Shown here: positions 15,804 through 23,633 of the stretch, piece after piece | How the letters are laid out: each line of letters opens with the position of its first letter | How positions within the stretch are numbered: the first letter of the stretch is position 1 | Assembly (NCBI GenBank): GCA_026395295.1 | Contig: JAPLYZ010000005.1 | Span: 1-40,857 of the forward strand | DNA length: 40,857 bases | Direction of reading: 5' to 3' | Source: Candidatus Staskawiczbacteria bacterium | GTDB taxonomy: Bacteria > Patescibacteriota > Minisyncoccia > Minisyncoccales > Staskawiczbacteraceae | Translations under genes and position numbers: made by a program | The notes under the pieces: model-generated | What the model saw: the letters and a program-made list of their open reading frames with translations, nothing else | The model's database searches: none | What the model was told of the DNA's origin: nothing

Positions 15804-17453
15804 CTATTCGTCGATTGGCAAGTTGGCTGGCGGACCGGCTTTCTTCGACTCAACGTTAACCATTGTTGGCGCCACCATTCCGGAAACTCTCAATGGGAAG
15901 TGATACATTGTCGCCAATTCTTCCGAGCTCATAATTGGGTTTAAATCATCACTCATTCTGTCCGGAAACAGAGGAGGGAATCTTAAAACAGCCATTCTGA
16001 ACATTTTTCTCGCTCTCAAGAAAACTCTGCGCTTTCGCATAAAAAAGTGAACTCTTGGTCTTGTTCTTCCCTGAAAACCAAGCGAGTTTAAATTATTGGC
16101 GATAAAATGTCCTGCATAAGACCTGAATATGACTCTGTGAGGAGCTTTCCAGCTTTCTCTCTTGGCGATATAAACCCCTCTCATAGTTGTTCTAAACAGC
16201 GGTTTTTTTATTTTATCTTCAACTGCGGTGATAATTTCTCTTTCTCCTGCAGTTAGCGATATTCTCATTTCGCCAGTTTCTTCATCTTCTTCAAGGCGTT
16301 CCCAAGAATAAGATTCGCCGTCTTTTTCCGGACCCATAATAACCTGCCTTGCCACATATTTTAAATCATCCATAAATGAAGACTCCTTTTTTTCCGGTCT
16401 TCTTGATATTTTGTTAATTACCTTTTTCGCGTTTTTATAAATGTTCGGCTCATCATACTCCACTATTGGAACAGTTATAAATTGCACCCAGTAATGTTCA
16501 CCCGGACCCAATCTTGACAAAGCTTCCAAAAGTCCTATCATTGGGTCAATTCTTTTTTCCTCGGCTGAAATTCTTTCTCCCTGAGGCTCAAAAAAACTCT
16601 CGTAAGTTTTTATTGGATAAACGTCGTCTTGCCTATAATCCCAATCTTCACCATAAATATCCCACTCTTCGTTTGGAATTGTTGGGGGGACTAATTTTGT
16701 ATAATCGGGAACTTCGCGTATTTCAAGGTCTGGGTAATGAGCATAAAGAGCTGTTTCAATGCTCATTTTGTGCTGTTGCAAAAATCTTAAATAGAAGTGC
16801 ACTTTACCCTCTACGCTGGCTAATTCAAAAGAGCACCAATAAGGCCCGTTGGCTAATTCTCCGTCGCACCATCTTTCGCGGAAGTTTGCCACATCCATAA
16901 GAGGCCAAATAGAAGAAAAAACGTCTTCCATCGCCTTGAAAGGAATCAAAACTTCTTTGGGCGGAGTCAGTTCCAGAACAATCCATTTTTGTTTGGCATA
17001 ATCATAATCCCAGTTAAGCCACCAAATGTAAATTGTTTTCAACTGCGACATAAGCATTAAGGGCAAGAAAATCCACCACCAAACTCTTAAAAAAGGAACC
17101 CATAAAATAATTAAAAGCAAAATCAGCCACCAAAATGGGTCCCAAATAATTTTTTTTACCCAGTCCCACCAAAACGGATTGGGAATAAGTATAATTGCCA
17201 AAGGCACAAGCGCCCACCAGAACAAATAATAAGGCAGTAAAATGGTTAAAAGCAAAAGCGTCCATCGGAATGAGTTTGACTGGCGTCCAGATTTTTCTTG
17301 CTTCTCAAAAGACATGGCCGCAATTGTCAAAACAACCGCGATTGCGACCACTCGCCCAAGAATTACCCACCAAGACAAACTGGACCAAGAAGCAAACCCC
17401 GTGGAAAAAAGCGGAAAAACTGCCCATTGAAACTTATTTATATTTTTTTCCAT
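15804..17453 (-). CDS. Trp-rich multi-pass membrane protein with soluble domain; predicted partner of the VirD4/TraG-like ATPases
   Basis: N-terminal hydrophobic Trp-rich helices; C-terminus MSSEELATMYHFPLRVSGMVAPTMVNVESKKAGPPANLP resembles the linker preceding the ATPase core in T4SS-like proteins. Confidence 0.6.
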   Translation of the reverse strand: MEKNINKFQWAVFPLFSTGFASWSSLSWWVILGRVVAIAVVLTIAAMSFEKQEKSGRQSNSFRWTLLLLTILLPYYLFWWALVPLAIILIPNPFWWDWVKKIIWDPFWWLILLLIILWVPFLRVWWWIFLPLMLMSQLKTIYIWWLNWDYDYAKQKWIVLELTPPKEVLIPFKAMEDVFSSIWPLMDVANFRERWCDGELANGPYWCSFELASVEGKVHFYLRFLQQHKMSIETALYAHYPDLEIREVPDYTKLVPPTIPNEEWDIYGEDWDYRQDDVYPIKTYESFFEPQGERISAEEKRIDPMIGLLEALSRLGPGEHYWVQFITVPIVEYDEPNIYKNAKKVINKISRRPEKKESSFMDDLKYVARQVIMGPEKDGESYSWERLEEDEETGEMRISLTAGEREIITAVEDKIKKPLFRTTMRGVYIAKRESWKAPHRVIFRSYAGHFIANNLNSLGFQGRTRPRVHFFMRKRRVFLRARKMFRMAVLRFPPLFPDRMSDDLNPIMSSEELATMYHFPLRVSGMVAPTMVNVESKKAGPPANLPIDE

Positions 17454-17455
17454 TT

Positions 17456-17680
17456 CTATATTCCCGATGCCCTGACTAAATCGGGCAGGTACTGAATAAT
17501 AATAGACACTATTGAAATAATAAAAAATCCCATTACAAAATATTCAAAAGCAAAAACCGCCGGCACCACGACATAAGAAATTTTCACCAGGTGCCAATAA
17601 TAAATAAACGAAAACAGGACAATGTAACCTATTGCCGTCATTGCGAATAAAACAATTAATCCTGTGGTAAAAACATCCAT
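17456..17680 (-). CDS. Small membrane protein (74 aa)
   Basis: ORF with hydrophobic segments 2 nt upstream of the 549-aa membrane protein. Confidence 0.55.
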   Translation of the reverse strand: MDVFTTGLIVLFAMTAIGYIVLFSFIYYWHLVKISYVVVPAVFAFEYFVMGFFIISIVSIIIQYLPDLVRASGI

Positions 17681-17764
17681 ATTTAATTATTATAACTCAA
17701 TAAAAGCTTGCAAGCAATACAGTTTCATGTTAACAATTATTTAGAACCTTAACAAAGGAAAAAT

Positions 17765-18721
17765 ATGACACTTCGTGGAATTGATTTTGGACCAATTTTC
17801 TGCGCCTCTGGCGCGCAAGGATTTTTTGGCGAAGGATATTTGCACCACCGGCTTTTCAGGCCGTTTGGTTGTGATTTCACCGGGTGCACATTTGTGGCAA
17901 AAACCACAACTTTGCCACCCAACGAAGGAAATATGCCAATGGGATATGATGGCATAACCCCAAGGGATGTTTTCCCGAGATGTATCAGAGTAAACTTCCG
18001 CAAGGGGGTTATTCTCAATGCTGTCGGGCTTTCCGGTCCCGGAGCTGAACCCCTGTTCGAAACCGGATGGTGGCAGGCAAGGACAAAACCATTTTTTATT
18101 TCTTTTATGTCGGTGAAAAAATCGGCCGAGGAAAGAACCGGCGAGCTGGAAAGATTCGTAAAATTATTTGCCAGATACTTACCGAGATTTCGCGCTCCAG
18201 TGGGCTTACAAATAAACTATTCCTGCCCAAATGTCGGATTAGATCCCTATCTCCTCGTCGACGAAGCAAAGTCTGGTCTTCAGATAGCTTCCGCTCTTCG
18301 CATACCGTTAATGCCTAAATTCAGTATCTTGGCGCGGACAGCGGCAGTTATAGAAATCAGCCAAAGTCCCCATTGCGACGCTATCTGCGTGTCCAACACG
18401 ATTCCTTATGGAAAACTGCCGGAACGAATTGACTGGAAAGGATTGTTTGGCTCTGACGTTTCGCCATTTGCTGACCTGGGCTTCGGCTGGGGAGGTTTGT
18501 CCGGTAAACCATTACTGGATTTAGTTGCCGAATGGGTGCTTAAAGCCAGCAGCGTCGGACTCAACAAACCGATCAATGCGGGCGGAGGTATTCTTTCCCG
18601 TAAAGACGTGTCGTACATGCGCTACGGAGCAAGGGTATCTTCTGTTTTCATCGGTTCTGTCGCCACGCTCCGGCCATGGAGGGTCAAAGGAATAATCAAA
18701 AGAGCGCACGAACTTTTTTGA
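17765..18721 (+). CDS. Dihydroorotate dehydrogenase-like FMN TIM-barrel protein
   Basis: VILNAVGLSGPG, LQINYSCPNVG, CDAICVSNTIPYG, GGLSGKPLLDL, KPINAGGGI. The only substantial plus-strand gene in the window. Confidence 0.75.
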   Translation: MTLRGIDFGPIFCASGAQGFFGEGYLHHRLFRPFGCDFTGCTFVAKTTTLPPNEGNMPMGYDGITPRDVFPRCIRVNFRKGVILNAVGLSGPGAEPLFETGWWQARTKPFFISFMSVKKSAEERTGELERFVKLFARYLPRFRAPVGLQINYSCPNVGLDPYLLVDEAKSGLQIASALRIPLMPKFSILARTAAVIEISQSPHCDAICVSNTIPYGKLPERIDWKGLFGSDVSPFADLGFGWGGLSGKPLLDLVAEWVLKASSVGLNKPINAGGGILSRKDVSYMRYGARVSSVFIGSVATLRPWRVKGIIKRAHELF

Positions 18722-18725
18722 GATA

Positions 18726-18750
18726 ACGGTTGCCATACAACCGTTTTTTT
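18726..18750 (+). terminator. Rho-independent terminator after the DHODH-like gene
   Basis: AACGGTTG CCAT ACAACCGTT followed by a T run, just after the stop at 18721. Confidence 0.75.
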
Positions 18751-18751
18751 T

Positions 18752-18775
18752 ATGCCTGACTGTCGGCAGACAGGC
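18752..18775. repeat. Small palindromic repeat
   Basis: TGCCTGACTGTCGGCAGACAGGCA: TGCCTG/CAGGCA arms around CTGTCGGCAG. Confidence 0.6.
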
Positions 18776-18778
18776 AAC

Positions 18779-18804
18779 AAAAAATACCCGAGCGGGTATT
18801 TTTT
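18779..18804 (-). terminator. Terminator hairpin for the minus-strand sigma/HARE-like gene (possibly bidirectional)
   Basis: AAAAAATACCCGAGCGGGTATTTTTT; symmetrical stem with A/T tracts, adjacent to the stop at 18821. Confidence 0.75.
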
Positions 18805-18820
18805 ATTTACGAGCAAAATT

Positions 18821-19909
18821 TTAACTTTGCTGAACGCCCTTTATAAAGTACCTGTCTTTTGAATCTTTATCAAAATGGTTTTTATTGTTTAGATTCATCA
18901 AGACTGTATTTTTGGCAACCAATCTTTGAGCCAGAACTTTGTTAACAACTTCGTCCTTGTGCAATGGCTCGTTTTTTTCTTTCAAGACTTTGGTAATTAT
19001 GTCCTTAATAGTTCCCGGAACATATCCCCATTCTGCCAAAGCATAAGTTCCACGACCTACCAGCACGAATCTTGAATCTTTTATAAGCTCGTTGTGGACA
19101 GTTTGCGGATAAGTTTTTTTGTTAGGCAAGTTATAATTAAGCTTGTCTATCATTTTTGCCACTTCTGTAAAGTGCAATGGCTTTCCGTGTTTCTTGAAAG
19201 CCAACAAGGCCTTATCTTTGACTCCCCTTGGCTTAATTTCCGGCCACTCGGCCAACCCAAGCGCGCCTTCTTTGTTGGACTGAATTCTTTTTGAAATTTC
19301 GAGGTAAGATGCCGATGCCTTTTCCGAGAGTCCCTGGACTTTTGCAACCTGCGCGTAAAAATTTCCTGCAGGAATTGGTTTTCCAATTTTCTCCATTTGT
19401 GAAACCAAAGAATTTAAGGTTTCTTTAAATTTTGCCTGAGGATTTGGAACATTTGACCAAAAATAGTGATAGTCTTTTTTCTCGCAAACCTTAGAAAACT
19501 GCTCTCCCATTGTTAACAGAAATAAAACATATGCTTTCTGGTTTTTTCCGCCTAATTCTCCCAAGACGCTTTCCTCTTTCTTGACCCCTCCGTGTTCTCC
19601 AAAGTAGCTGGCGAATTCCGCATAAATGGAATCTATGGCGTCTTTGTTGTTTTTTCTGACAAAGTTAAAACCAGCCTCTTCTATTTGGCGTACTCTTTCA
19701 CGGGTTATGCCCAATGTCTTTCCAATCGCTTCCAGGGTTTCCGGTGTGCCGGTTTTAACTCCGAATCTGCGATCAAAAATATCCTTAACTTTTGGGCTAA
19801 GACCTTTTGTGAACTTTAAATATGTCTGTTTGTAGTTAATTTTATTCATATTTTTCTCAACACCCTTAGACCTGTTGCTTGATGATCTTTTTTTTAACGA
19901 GGTCATCAA
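18821..19909 (-). CDS. Sigma-70 region 4-like HTH plus HARE-HTH-like protein
   Basis: TPETLEAIGKTLGITRERVRQIEEAG (sigma4-like); AFKKHGKPLHFTEVAKMIDKL...TVHNELIKDSRFVLVGRGTYALAEWGY (HARE-HTH-like). Start likely at the internal MNKINYKQTY rather than 19909. Confidence 0.75.
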   Translation of the reverse strand: MMTSLKKRSSSNRSKGVEKNMNKINYKQTYLKFTKGLSPKVKDIFDRRFGVKTGTPETLEAIGKTLGITRERVRQIEEAGFNFVRKNNKDAIDSIYAEFASYFGEHGGVKKEESVLGELGGKNQKAYVLFLLTMGEQFSKVCEKKDYHYFWSNVPNPQAKFKETLNSLVSQMEKIGKPIPAGNFYAQVAKVQGLSEKASASYLEISKRIQSNKEGALGLAEWPEIKPRGVKDKALLAFKKHGKPLHFTEVAKMIDKLNYNLPNKKTYPQTVHNELIKDSRFVLVGRGTYALAEWGYVPGTIKDIITKVLKEKNEPLHKDEVVNKVLAQRLVAKNTVLMNLNNKNHFDKDSKDRYFIKGVQQS

Positions 19910-19920
19910 GTAGCAGGTCT
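19868..19920 (-). promoter_or_regulatory. Hairpin in the leader of the sigma4/HARE-like gene
   Basis: AGACCTGTTGCTTGATGA (19868-19885) pairs with TCATCAAGTAGCAGGTCT (19903-19920), 16 of 18 complementary. Confidence 0.55.
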
Positions 19921-19984
19921 ATTGCGTTATTTTATGTTTGTTATATAAGCTTACCATATTAACCAATCCGTGTCAAGCCCTGCT

Positions 19985-20884
19985 CTAATTTACTCTTTTC
20001 AGGCTCCACTTATACCATGAAACAAGCAGAGGACTGGCTATAAATATGGAAGAATATGCTCCTGAGGTTATACCAATAATCAGTGTAAGCGCAAAATACT
20101 TTAATGTCTCTCCTCCCAAAAAATACAATGAAATCAAAACTAATTCCACGGTTAAAACCGTGCTGATTGACCTTCCCAAAGTCTGATTCAAGCTCCAATT
20201 CACGGTTTCTTCAAACTGGCCCATTCCCTTTCTTAAAATATTTTCTCTGATTCTGTCAAAAATAACAATGGTGTCGTGCACCGAAAAACCCAAAATTGTC
20301 AGCAACGCCGCGACAATTGGAATTGTAATTTCAACATTATAAAGCCTTCCCAAAATTGAGAACACCCCAATTGGGATTAAAACATCATGGAATAATGCTA
20401 TCAAAGATGTAATTCCATACTTCCACGAGTTAACAGGTTTGGAAACCTTTCTAAAAGCAAAGGCAATATATAGAGTAATCGCCAGCAAAGCTAAAACAAT
20501 TGCCAACTCGGTTTTATTCCTCAATTCCTGGCCAATTGACGGACCTATGTATTGGAAGCTTTTTTCTGTAGCCGAATTTAACTTTTTCAATTCGGCCAAT
20601 ATCTTCTGATGGGTTGCTTCGTCAACTCCCTTAAATTGTAGAACTGTTCCGGTTCCTTGTGTTGGTTGTATTGTAATGTCGCCTAAGTTAAAACTTTTCA
20701 AAGCTTTTTGAATTGCCTCGTTTGATGGCCTGTCTTTTTGGAACTCAACCTGCATACTGCTTCCGCCAATAAACTCAATTCCAAACTTCAACCCAAACAT
20801 AAACAAAGAAACAATGGCGGCGACAATTAGAAGTCCGGATATAACATAGTAAAACGTTGAATACTTGGTAAAATTAATCGTCAT
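19985..20884 (-). CDS. secF: Protein translocase subunit SecF
   Basis: FGIEFIGGSSMQVEF, GFSVHDTIVIFDRIREN, order secD-secF. Confidence 0.93.
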   Translation of the reverse strand: MTINFTKYSTFYYVISGLLIVAAIVSLFMFGLKFGIEFIGGSSMQVEFQKDRPSNEAIQKALKSFNLGDITIQPTQGTGTVLQFKGVDEATHQKILAELKKLNSATEKSFQYIGPSIGQELRNKTELAIVLALLAITLYIAFAFRKVSKPVNSWKYGITSLIALFHDVLIPIGVFSILGRLYNVEITIPIVAALLTILGFSVHDTIVIFDRIRENILRKGMGQFEETVNWSLNQTLGRSISTVLTVELVLISLYFLGGETLKYFALTLIIGITSGAYSSIFIASPLLVSWYKWSLKRVN

Positions 20885-20913
20885 CTAATTTTGTAATTTT
20901 TAATTTTGTAATT

Positions 20914-22335
20914 TTACAGAAGCCACTTAAATTTTTCAAATCTCGGGCCTACAAAAATCATCAATAATATTCTGGTAATAAATATTGCTGAAAATAAGCT
21001 GACTAAAATACCCAATGCCAAAGTAAATGCAAATCCTTTAATGAATGACGTTGCCACTAGGAACAAGATCGCGCAAACAATTAGAGAGTTGAAGTTGCTG
21101 TCGCGAATTGATGGCCAAGCCCTTCTGAACCCTTCGTCAATGGCCTGCGACAAGCCCTTGCCCGATTTTATTTCTTCTTTCATTCTGGCGAAAATTAGAA
21201 TGTTAGCGTCAACTGCCATGCCTATGGAAAGCACAAATCCGCCAATTCCCGACATGCTCATTGTTACAGGAATCAATTTGAATATGGCTAAAGTTATAGC
21301 CACATAAATAACCAGCGCAATAGATGCCAGCAACCCGGGGAACCTGTAGAAAATAATCATAAATGCAACAACTGCCAACAAGCCGTATATGCCGGCCATA
21401 AGCGATTTTTGAAGAGAAACCGAGCCTAAGGTTGGCCCAACTGTTTCCTGAGAAATAGGGTTGCCAATTTTTACGGGCAAAGCTCCGGAGTTTAATCTGC
21501 TGGCAATAGTGGTTGCTGTCGCCACGCTGATGTCTCCTGTAATTTGCGCTCTTCCTCCGGTAATTTTGTCTTGAACAATCGGGGCATATATATCCTGATT
21601 ATCAATTTTTCCGTCTCCGTTTGCGTCAATTATAGAAGCTCCGTCTAAATAAATTGCTATTGGTTTTTTTATATTCCTTCCTGTAACATCGGCAAAAATT
21701 TTAGCCCCTGCGTCGTCAAATTGCAAATCAATTCTATATTTGCCGGTTATTTGGTCAGCTGTAACTGTTGCGCTTTTTAAATATTTTCCGGTCAATTCAG
21801 TGGGTTTAAAATATGGATTCTGCAAAGCTAAAGTCCAATCTTTTATTTTAGTAATGTCTTCTTTTTTTTCTTGAGCAGCCTGAATTTCTTTTATTTTATC
21901 TAAAATCGGCTTGGACTCGGCTTCTGTCCTTTGCTCGTCGAATTCCAAATAGGGCGTCTGACCGATCATTTGAATTGCCTGTTGAACATCTGTAACTCCG
22001 GGCAGTTCAACCACCAATCTGTCTTGACCCTGGATTTGAATAATGGGCTCGGAAACTCCAAACATATTTACTCTTCTTTCAATAATGTCTCTCAGCCCAG
22101 ACATGGCTCCTGTTTTATCTGCGGTCTGACTCAAATCAGCTTGATAAACCAAGCTGACTCCGCCCTGCAAATCAAGACCCAAAACATAAGGCTTTTCCGG
22201 GAAGTGCGGAAGAGTCCACGACAATTTGTGATTTAAAAAATCAACTGAATTATTAAAATAATTCGGATAAGCAAAAATCCCGGCCAAAACGGCCAAGACT
22301 AAAACTCCGATAAAAATATAGTGTTTTTGTTGCAT
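20914..22335 (-). CDS. secD: Protein translocase subunit SecD
   Basis: LGLDLQGGVSLVYQAD, RLVVELPGV, GMAVDANILIFARMKEEI. Confidence 0.94.
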   Translation of the reverse strand: MQQKHYIFIGVLVLAVLAGIFAYPNYFNNSVDFLNHKLSWTLPHFPEKPYVLGLDLQGGVSLVYQADLSQTADKTGAMSGLRDIIERRVNMFGVSEPIIQIQGQDRLVVELPGVTDVQQAIQMIGQTPYLEFDEQRTEAESKPILDKIKEIQAAQEKKEDITKIKDWTLALQNPYFKPTELTGKYLKSATVTADQITGKYRIDLQFDDAGAKIFADVTGRNIKKPIAIYLDGASIIDANGDGKIDNQDIYAPIVQDKITGGRAQITGDISVATATTIASRLNSGALPVKIGNPISQETVGPTLGSVSLQKSLMAGIYGLLAVVAFMIIFYRFPGLLASIALVIYVAITLAIFKLIPVTMSMSGIGGFVLSIGMAVDANILIFARMKEEIKSGKGLSQAIDEGFRRAWPSIRDSNFNSLIVCAILFLVATSFIKGFAFTLALGILVSLFSAIFITRILLMIFVGPRFEKFKWLL

Positions 22336-22401
22336 ATAATAAATTGAATATTTTTCAGTATAACCCAGCTATTAAAAATAATCAAGCCCTTATTGTTTTT
22401 T

Positions 22402-22908
22402 TTACAATTTATTTTTAACGCGATTAAAATCTTTGATAAATCCTTGGCAGTAAATCTCTGGATTTTTCTTCATGTCTTCCTCCAACTCACCAACACTCAT
22501 TCTTCTAAAAGACACAACCTCGTGGCTCAGTTTCGGCTCCTCGTCGCTTTTTGCCAGAAAAATTCCGCAAAACAATTTAATTTTTCTTTCGCCGTGGATG
22601 TTTTCTAAATAAAATTTATCAAGCATTTTTACCGGACTTCTAATTCCGGTTTCTTCTAAAAGTTCTCGCTGCGCAGCTTGCCCGTAAGTTTCACCGGCAT
22701 CAACGTTTCCAAAAGCCGAAAGGTCAAACATGTTTGCGTCAATTGTTTTATGAGGGCCTCTTTTGCAAACAATAATCTTTCCGCCGGAGTCTGCAACAAT
22801 TATCGCCACAACCCGCGATATAAACCCCTTTTCGAACTTTTTGCTTTTCAGTTCGCTTCCTATAACTTCGTCTTTTTCATTAACTATATCTATCAAATGG
22901 TCTGTCAT
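22402..22908 (-). CDS. NUDIX hydrolase (Idi-like)
   Basis: MTDHLIDIVNEKDEVIG...GNVDAGETYGQAAQRELLEETGI (Nudix box). Start at 22908 overlaps the upstream stop (ATGA). Confidence 0.85.
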   Translation of the reverse strand: MTDHLIDIVNEKDEVIGSELKSKKFEKGFISRVVAIIVADSGGKIIVCKRGPHKTIDANMFDLSAFGNVDAGETYGQAAQRELLEETGIRSPVKMLDKFYLENIHGERKIKLFCGIFLAKSDEEPKLSHEVVSFRRMSVGELEEDMKKNPEIYCQGFIKDFNRVKNKL

Positions 22909-23414
22909 AGCTTTTCCAATATCTTTAATTCTAATTTGCCGGTCTCGGTGTTGTAAACAGCAAAACTGGGTTTGTAGAATTGACCTGCCAATTCGCCGGG
23001 GTTTATCATGTGACACTTTTTTCCTTCGACTCCGCTCAGGACAAGTTCGTCCCAAGGTCTGTGAGTGTGGCCGTAAAAAACTAAGTCAAACTTTCCTGAT
23101 TGCGCTAATTTTTTCGCCATATCCGGAAAATGGCAAAAGCCTATTTTTCTTCGCCTCGCCAAAGTCTCCGACGAGGGCGGGTCTACAATTTCAATTTCTA
23201 ATTTGTCTGGCAAATCTTGCATATCAAAATCTGCGTTGCCTCTCACAAATTTTATGTCGCCACTAAAATATTTTTTAGCTTCATCAATTGTCTCTTGGCT
23301 TGAAATATCTCCGCAATGCAAAATCAATTGGATATTTTGGTTCTTGATCCAATCAATAGCCTTTTTAAAATTCGCCCAATTATTATGCGTGTCCGACACA
23401 ATTGCAATTTTCAT
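22905..23414 (-). CDS. YfcE/MJ0936-like metallophosphoesterase
   Basis: MKIAIVSDTHNN, LILHCGDISS, VRGNAD, LVFYGHTHRP; two repeat-like in-frame insertions. Confidence 0.87.
   Translation of the reverse strand: MKIAIVSDTHNNWANFKKAIDWIKNQNIQLILHCGDISSQETIDEAKKYFSGDIKFVRGNADFDMQDLPDKLEIEIVDPPSSETLARRRKIGFCHFPDMAKKLAQSGKFDLVFYGHTHRPWDELVLSGVEGKKCHMINPGELAGQFYKPSFAVYNTETGKLELKILEKL
23023..23045. repeat. Short in-frame repeat in the yfcE-like gene
   Basis: CCTTCGACTCCGCTCAGGACAAG, encodes LVLSGVEG. Confidence 0.6.
23149..23183. repeat. In-frame inverted-repeat insertion in the yfcE-like gene
   Basis: CTTCGCCTCGCCAAAGTCTCCGACGAGGGCGGGTC; encodes DPPSSETLARRRK. Confidence 0.5.
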
Positions 23415-23632
23415 ATTTCGATGTATTTAAATCTTGGAAGTTTTTGTCCGTTCACCTCCACTTCTTCAAAAAACATTTTTACTGGCCTCACCCAATAGTG
23501 AGGCTCGCCGGCGCGCTTGCCGGTAATGTGTTTATACACAACAAACTCTTCCAAAGTTTCACTGTGAAGGGCGGTGCCAATTACTTCAACTAAATCTCCC
23601 TTAAAATGTTTGTACTTCCCAGGTTTTACCAT
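23411..23632 (-). CDS. DUF1653 family protein
   Basis: GKYKHFKGDLVEVIGTALHSETLEEFVVYKH...WVRPVKMFFEEV. Confidence 0.75.
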   Translation of the reverse strand: MVKPGKYKHFKGDLVEVIGTALHSETLEEFVVYKHITGKRAGEPHYWVRPVKMFFEEVEVNGQKLPRFKYIEI

Positions 23633-23633
23633 A

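Noticed and set aside
5958-17680. Complete conjugative element or prophage
   Set aside because: No relaxase, integrase, VirB4-like set or phage structural genes are recognisable; housekeeping genes (pgk, recJ-like) lie within the same stretch.
17749-18018. Minus-strand ORFs overlapping the DHODH-like gene
   Set aside because: Antisense to a gene with clear conserved motifs; no recognisable domain.
22909-23055. N-terminal 49-aa extension of the NUDIX ORF (MGRTCPERSRR...)
   Set aside because: It is antiparallel-frame read-through of the yfcE-like gene and its repeat; the Met at 22908 with the ATGA overlap is the natural start.
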